Source of the DNA: Actinoplanes missouriensis 431
Lineage (GTDB): Bacteria > Actinomycetota > Actinomycetes > Mycobacteriales > Micromonosporaceae
Length of the DNA stretch: 64,000 nt
Assembly (NCBI RefSeq): GCF_000284295.1
Contig: NC_017093.1
Coordinates: 248,001-312,000 of the forward strand
Direction: 5' to 3'
In this document: positions 24,164 to 31,301 of the stretch, one piece after another
Position numbering within the stretch: the stretch's first letter is position 1
Layout of the letters: each line of letters starts with the position of its first letter
Translations under genes and position numbers: made by a program
The notes under the pieces: model-generated
The model's database searches: none
What the model was told of the DNA's origin: nothing
What the model saw: the letters and a program-made list of their open reading frames with translations, nothing else

Positions 24164-24180
24164 TCAGCGCGGCGCTGATC
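24162..24180. terminator. Palindromic hairpin at the convergence of two genes
   Basis: GATCAGCGC (24162-24170), one base, GCGCTGATC (24172-24180): perfect 9-bp arms. It spans the abutting stops of the plus-strand lipoprotein gene and the minus-strand MuF-like gene. Steric limits mean a one-base loop would open somewhat; it could still act as a weak terminator. Confidence 0.4.
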
Positions 24181-25297
24181 CGGCACCAATCTGCTCGCGG
24201 TAGCTGAGGCGCTTCAGCGTGGGGTTGGCGGCCAGGTGCTGTCGCATCTGGCCCTGCCACAACACCACCCGGGCCCGCGCCTGGGCGGCGGCGGCCGGGG
24301 TCAGCGCGGCGAGTTCCCGCTCTTTCCACCGCCGGATCGCGCGCTCGATCGCACGCTGTCTCTGCCGTGCGGCGTCGCCGTCAGGATCGGCGGTGGGCTG
24401 GCGCGGCAGCCGGGTGATCCCCGGCAGGTAGCTCCGGACCGAGTGCCGGCAGTTCGGATGCTGGAAGCCCCACGATCGCGCGTCGTCCAGGGTCGCCCGG
24501 ACATCGATCGTGACCGGCTCGCCAGTGGTCTGGTGCGCCACCTCGATCGTGCCGGTCGGCCCGGAGCCGATCCGGAGCACCCGCCCTTCATACGGCCGGC
24601 ACCGTTCGCACTCCTGGGCCTCGTTGGAGACCACCACGAACGGCAGGCCTAGGCGGCGCTGCTTGTCCACCTGGCCCTGCACTGCGGCGCGCTGGGTGAC
24701 GGTGCGGATCGCCATCTCGACGTAGCTGGACATGCGCCAGCGGCGGCCACGCGCGTCGACGAAGCTGACCACGCCCTGCTCGACGAGCCGGGCGTACGTC
24801 AGCTGGGAGGCCTCGCGCCGGGTGAGCCCGCCCGCGATGCTCGCCGCCGTGCCCTCGGCCACCACACGGCGGTAGACGTCCGTGATGTGGCGCAGGACGT
24901 TGCTGTGCCGGGCGCCGATGTCCTGGACGAGGGCCTGGGCGAGCGCCTCCATGGCCGCTGAGCGGGGCACCACCGCGGTGGCGGCGGCGCCGGCCGCCGC
25001 GCCGGCCGACAGCTCGGTCGGGATCTCCTCGAGGACGGACGCTCCGCCGGCGGCATAGGCGTTGGCGACGGCCTGGAGGACCGTTTCGGCCAGCTCGTCG
25101 CTGATGCTGTCGAGGATGTCCTGGCCCGCCCTGCGCAGCTGGCCGAGAGCCGCGAGTCGCTCGATGGCCCAACCGGGGGTGTCGATGCCGGTCGCGAGGT
25201 AGCGGGTGACGAGCCGGAGCAGACCATGCTCGCCCGCCCGGTACAGGTCGACCGTGGCGCGGATGATCTCGGTCAGCTTGTCGGGGTCGACAGCCAC
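24164..25297 (-). CDS. Phage minor capsid protein 2 / MuF-like head protein
   Basis: 377 residues. The long helical N-terminus is followed by the conserved C-terminal domain of phage minor capsid protein 2: SFVDARGRRWRMSSYVEMAIRTVTQRAAVQGQ, NEAQECERCRPYEGRVL and FQHPNCRHSVRSYLPG; the Cys/His set may bind zinc. Such proteins are packed near the portal and may be ejected with DNA. GTG start at 25297 with CAGGAG at a spacing of 6. Follows the portal gene by 3 bases. Confidence 0.88.
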   Translation of the reverse strand: MAVDPDKLTEIIRATVDLYRAGEHGLLRLVTRYLATGIDTPGWAIERLAALGQLRRAGQDILDSISDELAETVLQAVANAYAAGGASVLEEIPTELSAGAAAGAAATAVVPRSAAMEALAQALVQDIGARHSNVLRHITDVYRRVVAEGTAASIAGGLTRREASQLTYARLVEQGVVSFVDARGRRWRMSSYVEMAIRTVTQRAAVQGQVDKQRRLGLPFVVVSNEAQECERCRPYEGRVLRIGSGPTGTIEVAHQTTGEPVTIDVRATLDDARSWGFQHPNCRHSVRSYLPGITRLPRQPTADPDGDAARQRQRAIERAIRRWKERELAALTPAAAAQARARVVLWQGQMRQHLAANPTLKRLSYREQIGAGSAPR

Positions 25298-25300
25298 CGG

Positions 25301-26884
25301 CTACTCCTGGGGCGGGTCGGCTGGCGGGTCGGGCGGCTGGCCCGGGTCGCCGCCGGTTCGGCCGCCGTTCAGGCCGCCGATCACGATCTCCGGGTCCTCT
25401 CCTGCGCCGCCGGCCTGCTGGATCCGGTCGACCTCTTTCCGCACCTCGGTGTCTTCCCAGTCCGGGTGCAGGGTCTTGACCTTCATCCAGGTGGAGATCG
25501 ACTGGGCCGCTTCGAGGAGCTGCAGGGTGCGGGCCTGCTTCTCCGGGTCAACGGAGACGGTGTCACCGAAGTCGATCTGCGGGACCTCGGGTGTGACGCC
25601 GGTGCCGAAGATCGTGGCGTCAACGATCAACAGCGTCTCGATGAGCGTGCCGAGCTCGGGCCGCCAGTGAATGATCTTCGAGTCGCGGCCGATGTCCGAC
25701 TCCTGCTTCCGCGCCCCGACCTCGGTCGCGGTCACCGCGGTCCCGTCCGACATGCCGAACGTCTGGGCCGAGTAGCCGGCCGTCTCGACGATCGTGCGGG
25801 TCATCTGGTCGGCGATGCGCAGGTGCTGCTCGACGCGGATGTCCGGCTGGAACGTGTGCATCTGCATCGCCTGGTCGTCGCCGGACAGCGTTTCCAGGCC
25901 GACGAGGATCTCCCGAGCGGCCTCCCAGGTGGCGCCCTTGCCGGGTCCGTGGGAGGTCAGGTACTGCTGCGGGACGAAGACGCGGGCGACGCCCAGGCGC
26001 AGGTCACGCATCAGCGAAGACCAGGTTTCGTCCAGGCTGTCCAGCAGGCCCTCGGTGCTGTCGTAGTCGGAGCGGCCGAGGTCGCCGGCGCCCGGGATGT
26101 CCGCCCAGATGCGGGTCGGGGTGACGTTCGGGATGTACGCGGCGGTGAGCCGGCCGGGCACGGTGGTGATGGCGGCCGCCTTACCCGTCCAGGAGACGCC
26201 CTCCATCGACGTGAGCCAGGAGGTGTCCGCCCAGCCGCCGACGTCGACGGGGTCACCGAGTTGGTCGAGGGTGCCGTCGTAGACGCCGTGCCAGATGACG
26301 CCGGGCTCGTGCCGTTCGAGGTACCGCACCACGCGCTGGCTGTTGCGCTCCAGGATCCGCCAGAAAGTCACGGCCGTCAGCACGCCCCAGCGGAACTCTG
26401 GGACCGCAGTGCCGGGGTCGACGCGGGCGATCCACGGGCGCGGCCGGAGCGTCTTGTCCCAGACGATGCGCAGGTACGTGCCACTCTTGGCGGCGGCGAC
26501 TTCGGCGGCGGCGAGGAACTCCGCGTGGGCGCCGTCGTCGATCAGCTCGTCGAGGCGGGCCTGGGTGTCCTTGTCGGTTGCCGTCAGGGTGGGCGGCTCC
26601 GAGAACAGCAGCCGTGCGCTCGTCTGGGCGATGTCGGCGGCGAGCGGCACGTGAAGCTTGGCACGGCGCTGGCCGTCCGGGACGTGCTCGCCCCAGAACC
26701 AGCGGGCCGCGGTGTCCTTCGGTCCGGGTTGGACTTCGGGGAAGGCGGGCCGGCTGCGGCTGTAGAAGTCGGCGAGCTTGTCGGGCTGGCCGGCGTACCA
26801 GATGCCCCACTCGTTGATCTTGCTGAAGACGGGCTCCAGGTGCTTCGGCGGCCACGCCTGCAGCGGGTCGGAGGGCAGCGGCAT
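25301..26884 (-). CDS. Portal protein
   Basis: 527 residues of the SPP1 gp6-type portal family: YYSRSRPAF-like N-terminus, HVPLAADIAQTSARLLFSEPP, GTYLRIVWDKTLRPRPWIARVDPGTAVPEFRWG and a C-terminal acidic, Pro/Gly-rich tail. It forms the dodecameric DNA gate of the head. Start ATG 26884 with GGAGG at a spacing of 4; the frame is open further upstream without start signals. Located between the terminase and MuF genes as usual. Confidence 0.93.
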   Translation of the reverse strand: MPLPSDPLQAWPPKHLEPVFSKINEWGIWYAGQPDKLADFYSRSRPAFPEVQPGPKDTAARWFWGEHVPDGQRRAKLHVPLAADIAQTSARLLFSEPPTLTATDKDTQARLDELIDDGAHAEFLAAAEVAAAKSGTYLRIVWDKTLRPRPWIARVDPGTAVPEFRWGVLTAVTFWRILERNSQRVVRYLERHEPGVIWHGVYDGTLDQLGDPVDVGGWADTSWLTSMEGVSWTGKAAAITTVPGRLTAAYIPNVTPTRIWADIPGAGDLGRSDYDSTEGLLDSLDETWSSLMRDLRLGVARVFVPQQYLTSHGPGKGATWEAAREILVGLETLSGDDQAMQMHTFQPDIRVEQHLRIADQMTRTIVETAGYSAQTFGMSDGTAVTATEVGARKQESDIGRDSKIIHWRPELGTLIETLLIVDATIFGTGVTPEVPQIDFGDTVSVDPEKQARTLQLLEAAQSISTWMKVKTLHPDWEDTEVRKEVDRIQQAGGAGEDPEIVIGGLNGGRTGGDPGQPPDPPADPPQE

Positions 26885-26960
26885 CAGTCCTCCTGTGAGG
26901 TGGCGCACAAGCGCGGGGGATAGAACGCGTAGCCGCACATATGAGCTGGCGACTACAACG

Positions 26961-28253
26961 TCACGCGGGCAAGTGGAGTCGTTCGCGCAGCTCACCACGC
27001 CAGGCGGCACGGGTGGTGTGGCCGATGTACCGCTTCGCGTCGGGGCCGTGGTCGGCCACCTTCATCGGCACGTCTTCGCCCTTGGCCGCGGCCTTGTCGT
27101 CCCAGGAGTAGCCGAGCGTCTCCCTGATCAGCTCCTGGCACGACTCGTGGATGTCGAGCAGGTCGAGGCTGTAGAGGGTGCTGATCGTGCGGATGCCGGG
27201 CAGCACGCTGTTGTCGGCGAGCATCGACGCCAGGCCGTCCTGCTGCAGCTGCACCCGGAAGCCGGTCGCGGACGGGTCGACGACGGCGCGTTCCGGCTGC
27301 ACGCCGATCCGGTCCGAGCGGGGCACCGGTACGCCGCCGAGCCAGTGCCGGACTTCGCGGGAGTACTCAGCATCGGAGAGCTGCCGGCGCTGGCGTGCGG
27401 AGTCCCACCGCCAATCCGAGGTGATGTGCAGCTTCCGGTCCGCGCCCAGGCCCAGGAGGACCGCGTGGAACGGGTTGCGGGTGCCGTGGTCGATGCCCAC
27501 GCCAATCCACCGGCTGATCGCCGGGATGGCGGTGACGACGTGCCGATCGGTGTCGAACATGTCGTAGATCGCGCCCTCGGCCGGCACCCACAGGCCCTGG
27601 ATGTAGCGCTTGAAGAACAGGCCGACGTACTGGCGCTTCAGCGACCGGATGAAGTCGGGCGACAGGTGCGGGTTGTCGTCCAGGGTGAACGAGAACCGGT
27701 GCATGTCGAGTGGGTCGCCGTCTTGGCTGCGGGTGATCGCGCCGTCGTGGTCGAGCCACATCGCGGCCTGATCGAGGAGCACCTTCAGCCAGTGGACAGG
27801 GCCGGCCGGGTTGCAGGTGCCGAAGAACTGGGCGCCGGGGACGGAGAGCCGGGTGCCGAGCATGTTCCACAGGTCCTCAGGCCAGGTCGCGATCTCGTCG
27901 CCGTACGCGCCCGCCAGGGTGAGGCCCTGGATCTTCTCGATGGCACGGGCGTCGTTCGCGCCGGCGGTGTAGATGCGCCGGCCGAACAGATACAGCTCGC
28001 CGCTGCCGGACATGTACCGGCAGCGCTTGGACCCGAGCATGTCGATCATCGGGTCGATGACGTTGCGCTTCAGGGTCCGCTCGGTCTTGCCGAGCATGGC
28101 GAGGTTGCCGCCGGGCCCGTTGCGGACGTATTGCATCCAACGGAACGTCGAGGCCACAGTCTTGGAGGACCGGACCGCGCCTTCCCAGATGTTGTACCGG
28201 GCGGTGGCCAGCTGCACCGAGCGCTTGGCCTTGCCGGTCAGCGGTTTGATCAT
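26961..28253 (-). CDS. Terminase large subunit
   Basis: 430 residues. ATPase motifs: Walker A-like GAVRSSKT (residues 25-32) and Walker B AGAYGDE (D119, E120), followed by FFGTCNPAGPVHW as the coupling motif. The nuclease half has GVGIDHGTRNPFHAVLLG, AVVDPSATGF and VKVADHGPDAKRYI with the expected acidic residues. It packages DNA into the head. The start ATG 28253 overlaps the small subunit stop (TGATG). Confidence 0.95.
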   Translation of the reverse strand: MIKPLTGKAKRSVQLATARYNIWEGAVRSSKTVASTFRWMQYVRNGPGGNLAMLGKTERTLKRNVIDPMIDMLGSKRCRYMSGSGELYLFGRRIYTAGANDARAIEKIQGLTLAGAYGDEIATWPEDLWNMLGTRLSVPGAQFFGTCNPAGPVHWLKVLLDQAAMWLDHDGAITRSQDGDPLDMHRFSFTLDDNPHLSPDFIRSLKRQYVGLFFKRYIQGLWVPAEGAIYDMFDTDRHVVTAIPAISRWIGVGIDHGTRNPFHAVLLGLGADRKLHITSDWRWDSARQRRQLSDAEYSREVRHWLGGVPVPRSDRIGVQPERAVVDPSATGFRVQLQQDGLASMLADNSVLPGIRTISTLYSLDLLDIHESCQELIRETLGYSWDDKAAAKGEDVPMKVADHGPDAKRYIGHTTRAAWRGELRERLHLPA

Positions 28254-28741
28254 CAGTCGCCGTCTCCGGTCATGTGCTGGAGCCAGGCGTCGATGCCGGA
28301 GGTGGCCACGTCGGTGCGGTCGTAGTCGGCCAGCTTCATCGCGGTGTCGGCGAGCGCCTTGATGGACAGGGCGATGGCCTGCTTGTCACGGAACGGCGGC
28401 TCGTCGAGCGTGCGCTCGTTGTAGTCGTTTTCCTTACCGCCGAAGTTCCAGATCTTCGACGGGGCGAACATCTGGCCGGCGAGCCGCTGCGCGTTCTCCA
28501 GCAGGTCGACCTGTAGCTGTGCGCGGCGTGCGGCGCCGTCGGCCTTCTTCGCGGCGGTAGCCGCGGCCGTCCTGGTGCGCTCGAAGGTGAGCGGCGGGTC
28601 GTGCTCGGCGCAGATCTTGGAGACCGTGCGTCCGGAGCGGCCGAGGAGCTCGGCGATCGCGTTGCGGCTCAGGCCTTCGGCGTGGAGTTCGGCGACGCGC
28701 TGCCGTTCGGTGTCGGTGATGGGTGGGTGTCCGCCGGCCAT
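28253..28741 (-). CDS. Terminase small subunit
   Basis: 162 residues from ATG 28741 (GGGG at a spacing of 5; a GTG two codons upstream is possible). The N-terminal HTH (ERQRVAELHAEGLSRNAIAELLGRSGRTVSKI) should bind the packaging site; a helical region and C-terminal tail follow. It is the first gene of the late minus-strand operon and is divergent from the small HTH gene at 28788, with only 46 bases between them. Confidence 0.85.
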   Translation of the reverse strand: MAGGHPPITDTERQRVAELHAEGLSRNAIAELLGRSGRTVSKICAEHDPPLTFERTRTAAATAAKKADGAARRAQLQVDLLENAQRLAGQMFAPSKIWNFGGKENDYNERTLDEPPFRDKQAIALSIKALADTAMKLADYDRTDVATSGIDAWLQHMTGDGD

Positions 28742-28765
28742 GGTCACCCCACTTCACACAGTCAG

Positions 28766-28780
28766 TACCCTAGGGTATTG
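28766..28780. promoter_or_regulatory. Operator copy 1, TACCCTAGGGTATTG
   Basis: A 12-bp perfect palindrome TACCCTAGGGTA plus TTG, between the terminase operon and the gene at 28788, whose ATG is 8 bases away. Two further copies lie at 29066 and 29091. A protein bound here could control both directions. TAGGGT may also serve as a -10 box. Confidence 0.6.
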
Positions 28781-28787
28781 TCAGGGC

Positions 28788-29042
28788 ATGACCTCCCTTT
28801 CCGAAGTTGCTGGCCTGCTGACCGCGCTCCAGACCCTGGAAAGCCTGCCCCCGCTGGAGCGCGTCCGCGCGGCCCGGGCGCTCAGCGACAGGGCCAAGAC
28901 GGCGCTCGCCGCCGTGGGCGACGCCGCGGTGGTGGAGGCGCTGTCTGGCAGCTCGTACACGGCGGTGGCTTCCGAGTTGGGCGTGTCGGTGGCGACGGTC
29001 AACAAGGCGGTGACCAGGCACAACGCCCGCACGAAGGAGTAG
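28788..29042 (+). CDS. Small HTH protein, likely operator-binding regulator
   Basis: 84 residues. A helical N-terminus (LLTALQTLESLPPLERVRAARALSDRAKTAL) is followed by a C-terminal HTH SYTAVASELGVSVATVNKAVTRHN. Start ATG 28788. It is one of only two short plus-strand genes between the early and late minus-strand operons and is flanked by three copies of the same palindrome, so it probably binds them. It may switch late transcription or act in lysogeny maintenance (inference). Confidence 0.8.
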   Translation: MTSLSEVAGLLTALQTLESLPPLERVRAARALSDRAKTALAAVGDAAVVEALSGSSYTAVASELGVSVATVNKAVTRHNARTKE

Positions 29043-29065
29043 TACCCGCTCTCGCCGCACTCAAC

Positions 29066-29080
29066 TACCCTAGGGTGTTG
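29066..29080. promoter_or_regulatory. Operator copy 2, TACCCTAGGGTGTTG
   Basis: Same element as at 28766 with one change (A to G at position 12). It lies between the HTH gene and the gene at 29129, 25 bases before copy 3. Confidence 0.6.
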
Positions 29081-29090
29081 CTTCGTCCAA

Positions 29091-29105
29091 TACCCTAGGG
29101 TATTG
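29091..29105. promoter_or_regulatory. Operator copy 3, TACCCTAGGGTATTG
   Basis: Identical to copy 1. It ends 23 bases before the ATG at 29129; TAGGGT (29096-29101) could be the -10 box of that gene, so a bound repressor would block it. Confidence 0.6.
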
Positions 29106-29128
29106 TTGTCCTCATCGGAGGGAACACG

Positions 29129-29314
29129 ATGAGGGAGCGCGAGATGTACGAGCTGATCGAGGTCGACCCGGCCACCGGCAACGAGGACCAGCTGATCACC
29201 ACCGGCACCCTCCGCCAGGTCACCCGGGCGATGCGGGACCTGATCGCCGACATGCAGGAGGACTGGGAGTGCGGCGGCGCCTGGTCCTGGCTCCGGATCC
29301 AGCCGGCGGCATGA
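29129..29314 (+). CDS. 61-residue acidic protein, unknown
   Basis: Starts at ATG 29129 with GGAGGG at a spacing of 6. Acidic and amphipathic (YELIEVDPATGNEDQLITTGTLRQVTRAMRDLIADMQ, then WECGGAWSWLRI). It is preceded by two operator copies and followed at once by a terminator, so it is a discrete regulated unit. Similar tiny proteins occur in actinophages without known function. Confidence 0.65.
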   Translation: MREREMYELIEVDPATGNEDQLITTGTLRQVTRAMRDLIADMQEDWECGGAWSWLRIQPAA

Positions 29315-29319
29315 GGCGA

Positions 29320-29341
29320 GGGCCGGGAAACCGGCCCTTTT
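29320..29341 (+). terminator. Intrinsic terminator
   Basis: GGGCCGG-GAAA-CCGGCCC (29320-29337) then TTTT, 6 bases after the stop of the 61-residue gene. Classic stem, GNRA-like loop and T run. Confidence 0.9.
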
Positions 29342-29386
29342 CTCGCACCTCACATTGGAACGTTTCAGTCCAGCGCTTCGCGGCGA

Positions 29387-29497
29387 GGGTTGGTGCGGGC
29401 CGGCTTCCCGGTCGACCCGCACCAACCCCATCGACCCCCGATGCATCCACCCCCTGGATGCACAACAGCCCGGATCCCTGGCGGGGGATTCCGGGCT
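29387..29497. other. Cluster of three perfect hairpins in non-coding DNA
   Basis: Between the terminator at 29320 and the gene ending at 29546 there is no credible frame, but three stems: 13 bp (29387-29399 with 29416-29428, holding an inner CCGG/CCGG), 8 bp (29442-29449 with 29455-29462, loop CCCCC) and 8 bp (29467-29474 with 29490-29497, with further pairing inside). It may be a structured RNA, a set of terminators for the early operon, or part of the packaging site. Confidence 0.5.
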
Positions 29498-29545
29498 GCG
29501 AGCAGACTCCTGCTGGCAGCAGTGTGACGTAGAGATCCACTCGCG

Positions 29546-29776
29546 TCAAGAACGACGCCCGCGGACGCTCCCCCGGTCCCGCATCTCCAGCTCAATGCGG
29601 CTCGCTTGACCGAGCGGGTACCGCACCTGAGGCCGGCCGTGGCCGTCCGCGATGCGGGCCTTGCGCAGCCCCTGATCGCTGGCCCAGTACCGCACGGCGC
29701 GGATGGTCACGCCGTGGCCGAGCTGGTCGGCGATCTCTCGGGCTGTCCCCCACAGCTCCCCGTCGACCAGGATCAC
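29546..29776 (-). CDS. Small MerR-like HTH protein
   Basis: 76 residues, GTG start at 29776 overlapping the upstream stop (GTGA). The pattern GELWGTAREIADQLGHGVTIRAVRYWASDQGLRKARI...RPQVRYPLGQAS is a DNA-binding HTH that reads 'rows' as MerR-like proteins do. It is the last gene of the early minus-strand operon. Could regulate late expression or assist packaging; unproven. Confidence 0.7.
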   Translation of the reverse strand: MILVDGELWGTAREIADQLGHGVTIRAVRYWASDQGLRKARIADGHGRPQVRYPLGQASRIELEMRDRGSVRGRRS

Positions 29777-30360
29777 GCCGAGACGCCCCCTAGAACCTCG
29801 CTCCGCGGCCAGGCGCTCCCGCACGTCGTGCACTCGATCACCCGGGCATCCAGCGGCGGCGACAGCCGCATGATCAGGCCGGTGGTGTCGCAGTCGGGGC
29901 ACGGGATGCGCGGGACGAGCTGGCGGTCGTGGGCGATGCGGAGTTGGCGGCGGATGCGGCCGTCGATGCGGTCGAACCAGAGCCGGGCTCGGTCGGCAGC
30001 ACGCGGGCTCATCGCCGGGATGGCGGCCTCCAGGTCGCGGACCGGGTGGGCGACGTAGCCGGTCCGCGGCACGTGCCGGCTGACGTTCAGCAGCTGCTCT
30101 TGGACCTCGGTGCGCAGTTCGGCGTACCGGTTGGGCCTCGTGGTGCCGACGGTGCCGGCCGCGTCGCCGGTGGGGTCGCCGTGCCCGCCGAGCGCGTGCC
30201 GGCGCCCGAACGTCGGCGACTTCAGCGGCTCGTACCGCGCGGCCTGTTCGGCACGGATGGCGCGGTACTCGTCGTCGACGCGGTCGTCCAGGGCGGCGAG
30301 CGCCGCCTCCAGGGTGTGGAGGGCGGCGCTGGCGCGGAGCTGATGGTGCTGGTTGGTCAC
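29773..30360 (-). CDS. Hypothetical protein with C-terminal zinc ribbon
   Basis: 195 residues. The N-terminal two thirds are helical (LRASAALHTLEAALAALDDRVDDEYRAIRAEQAARYEPLK; RRQLRIAHDRQLVPRI), and the end has CPDCDTTG...ECTTCGSAW, a C-x2-C/C-x2-C zinc ribbon. GTG start at 30360 with AGGGAGAG. Translationally coupled on both sides. Ribbon proteins of this size in phage early operons bind DNA or RNA; the exact role is unknown. Confidence 0.7.
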   Translation of the reverse strand: MTNQHHQLRASAALHTLEAALAALDDRVDDEYRAIRAEQAARYEPLKSPTFGRRHALGGHGDPTGDAAGTVGTTRPNRYAELRTEVQEQLLNVSRHVPRTGYVAHPVRDLEAAIPAMSPRAADRARLWFDRIDGRIRRQLRIAHDRQLVPRIPCPDCDTTGLIMRLSPPLDARVIECTTCGSAWPRSEVLGGVSA

Positions 30361-30557
30361 ATCTCTCCCTCAGGGAACCGGAAGCAGCCACAGTGACTTG
30401 GGCACTCCTCGCACACCGACCGGTGGCCGGGCCGTGCTGGCTGGACGAGGACACCGGCTTCACACCCGGCGCACTGAACGAGTCCGGCGCGGCCAGTGCG
30501 GATGGCGTGGTCTTCGCGGACGGCGGCGAGTTCGCGGGCGCTGACTCGCTGGCTCAT
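30357..30557 (-). CDS. Small Cys-rich (zinc-binding) protein
   Basis: 66 residues. A helical start (SARELAAVREDHAIRTGRAG) is followed by CAGCEAG...CEECPSHCGC, six Cys in a C-x2-C/C-x2-C plus C-x-C layout. Start ATG 30557, with ATGA/GTGA overlaps at both ends. Probably a zinc-stabilised nucleic-acid or protein adaptor; no family named. Confidence 0.65.
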   Translation of the reverse strand: MSQRVSARELAAVREDHAIRTGRAGLVQCAGCEAGVLVQPARPGHRSVCEECPSHCGCFRFPEGEM

Positions 30558-30907
30558 GCCACGTCTCCGTTCGGCCCGCTCTGCTTCTGCGGGGCGACGA
30601 GGGCCAGCTTGTACTCGTACGCGGCGATGATCTTCAGCAGGTTCACCGCGGACGGCATCGTGCGACCGCGCTCGTACTCGCCGAGCTGCTGAAGGTTGAT
30701 GCCGGTCTTGTCGGCGAGCTGCTGGAGGGTGAGGCCGTGGAGGTGCCGGATCTCGCGCAGGGCGGTGCCGAGGCTGGTGGTGCTGGGGACGCGGATGCTG
30801 CCGGGCCGGTTGTCCTCGTAGGCCTGGAGCATGCGGTCGTCGGGCTGGGGGTGACCGTGGTCGGTGGCCCATTGGCGGGCGGCTTGGGTGGCGGGGCTGA
30901 CGGTCAC
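30554..30907 (-). CDS. XRE-family regulator, early operon
   Basis: 117 residues from GTG 30907, which overlaps the upstream stop (GTGA) and has GAAAGG at a spacing of 6. A longer ATG start at 30955 (133 residues) is possible. The HTH_XRE is TALREIRHLHGLTLQQLADKTGINLQQLGEYERGRTMPSAVNLLKII; the N-terminal ARQWATDHGHPQPDDRMLQAYEDN faintly resembles the Lsr2 C-terminal motif. It may moderate early transcription. It is distinct from the immunity pair at 39184-40054. Confidence 0.75.
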   Translation of the reverse strand: MTVSPATQAARQWATDHGHPQPDDRMLQAYEDNRPGSIRVPSTTSLGTALREIRHLHGLTLQQLADKTGINLQQLGEYERGRTMPSAVNLLKIIAAYEYKLALVAPQKQSGPNGDVA

Positions 30908-31074
30908 TGTGGGCCTTTCGGGTCGAGCTGGAGCGGGGTTTTGCTGATCAGCCATTGGTTCACCGGTGGGCAGAGGATCTTGGTGCCGCTGGCGTCGTGT
31001 GTGCGGTGGGTGGTCCCGCAGCGGGCGCATTGGCGGGCTGCGGGACCGTGGTCGGTGTACCGAGGCGACGGCAT
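30904..31074 (-). CDS. 56-residue protein with Cys pair
   Basis: Starts at ATG 31074 (TGATG overlap with the upstream stop) and ends in a GTGA overlap with the XRE gene. The sequence has CARCGTTHRTHDASGTKILCPP, a possible short zinc ribbon, then a hydrophobic segment. Both junctions being tightly coupled supports it as a true gene despite its size. Confidence 0.55.
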   Translation of the reverse strand: MPSPRYTDHGPAARQCARCGTTHRTHDASGTKILCPPVNQWLISKTPLQLDPKGPQ

Positions 31075-31301
31075 CAGCCCGGTGGACTCGCATCCCGATC
31101 CGGTGCGATGGTGACTAGGGCACGCAGGTAGTTGCGGGCATCCGCCTCGGCGGCGCGCTGCTCCTGCTCGGTGAGATCGGCGAAGGTCGGGTAGAAGCCC
31201 GCGTTGAACGGGCTGCGGCGGGCCAGTTCTTGACGGGCCTCCGCGAGCATGCGTGCGGTGACCTCGACGCCGTTCACCATGATCGAGTCCGGGTCAGGCA
31301 C
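31074..31301 (-). CDS. 75-residue helical protein, unknown
   Basis: GTG start at 31301 chosen because GAGGAGG lies 6 bases upstream; an ATG at 31280 lacks a site. It is helical and charged (MLAEARQELARRSPFNAGFYPTFADLTEQEQRAAEADARNYLRAL). It overlaps the end of the MazG-like gene by 8 bases. No family recognised. Confidence 0.6.
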   Translation of the reverse strand: MPDPDSIMVNGVEVTARMLAEARQELARRSPFNAGFYPTFADLTEQEQRAAEADARNYLRALVTIAPDRDASPPG

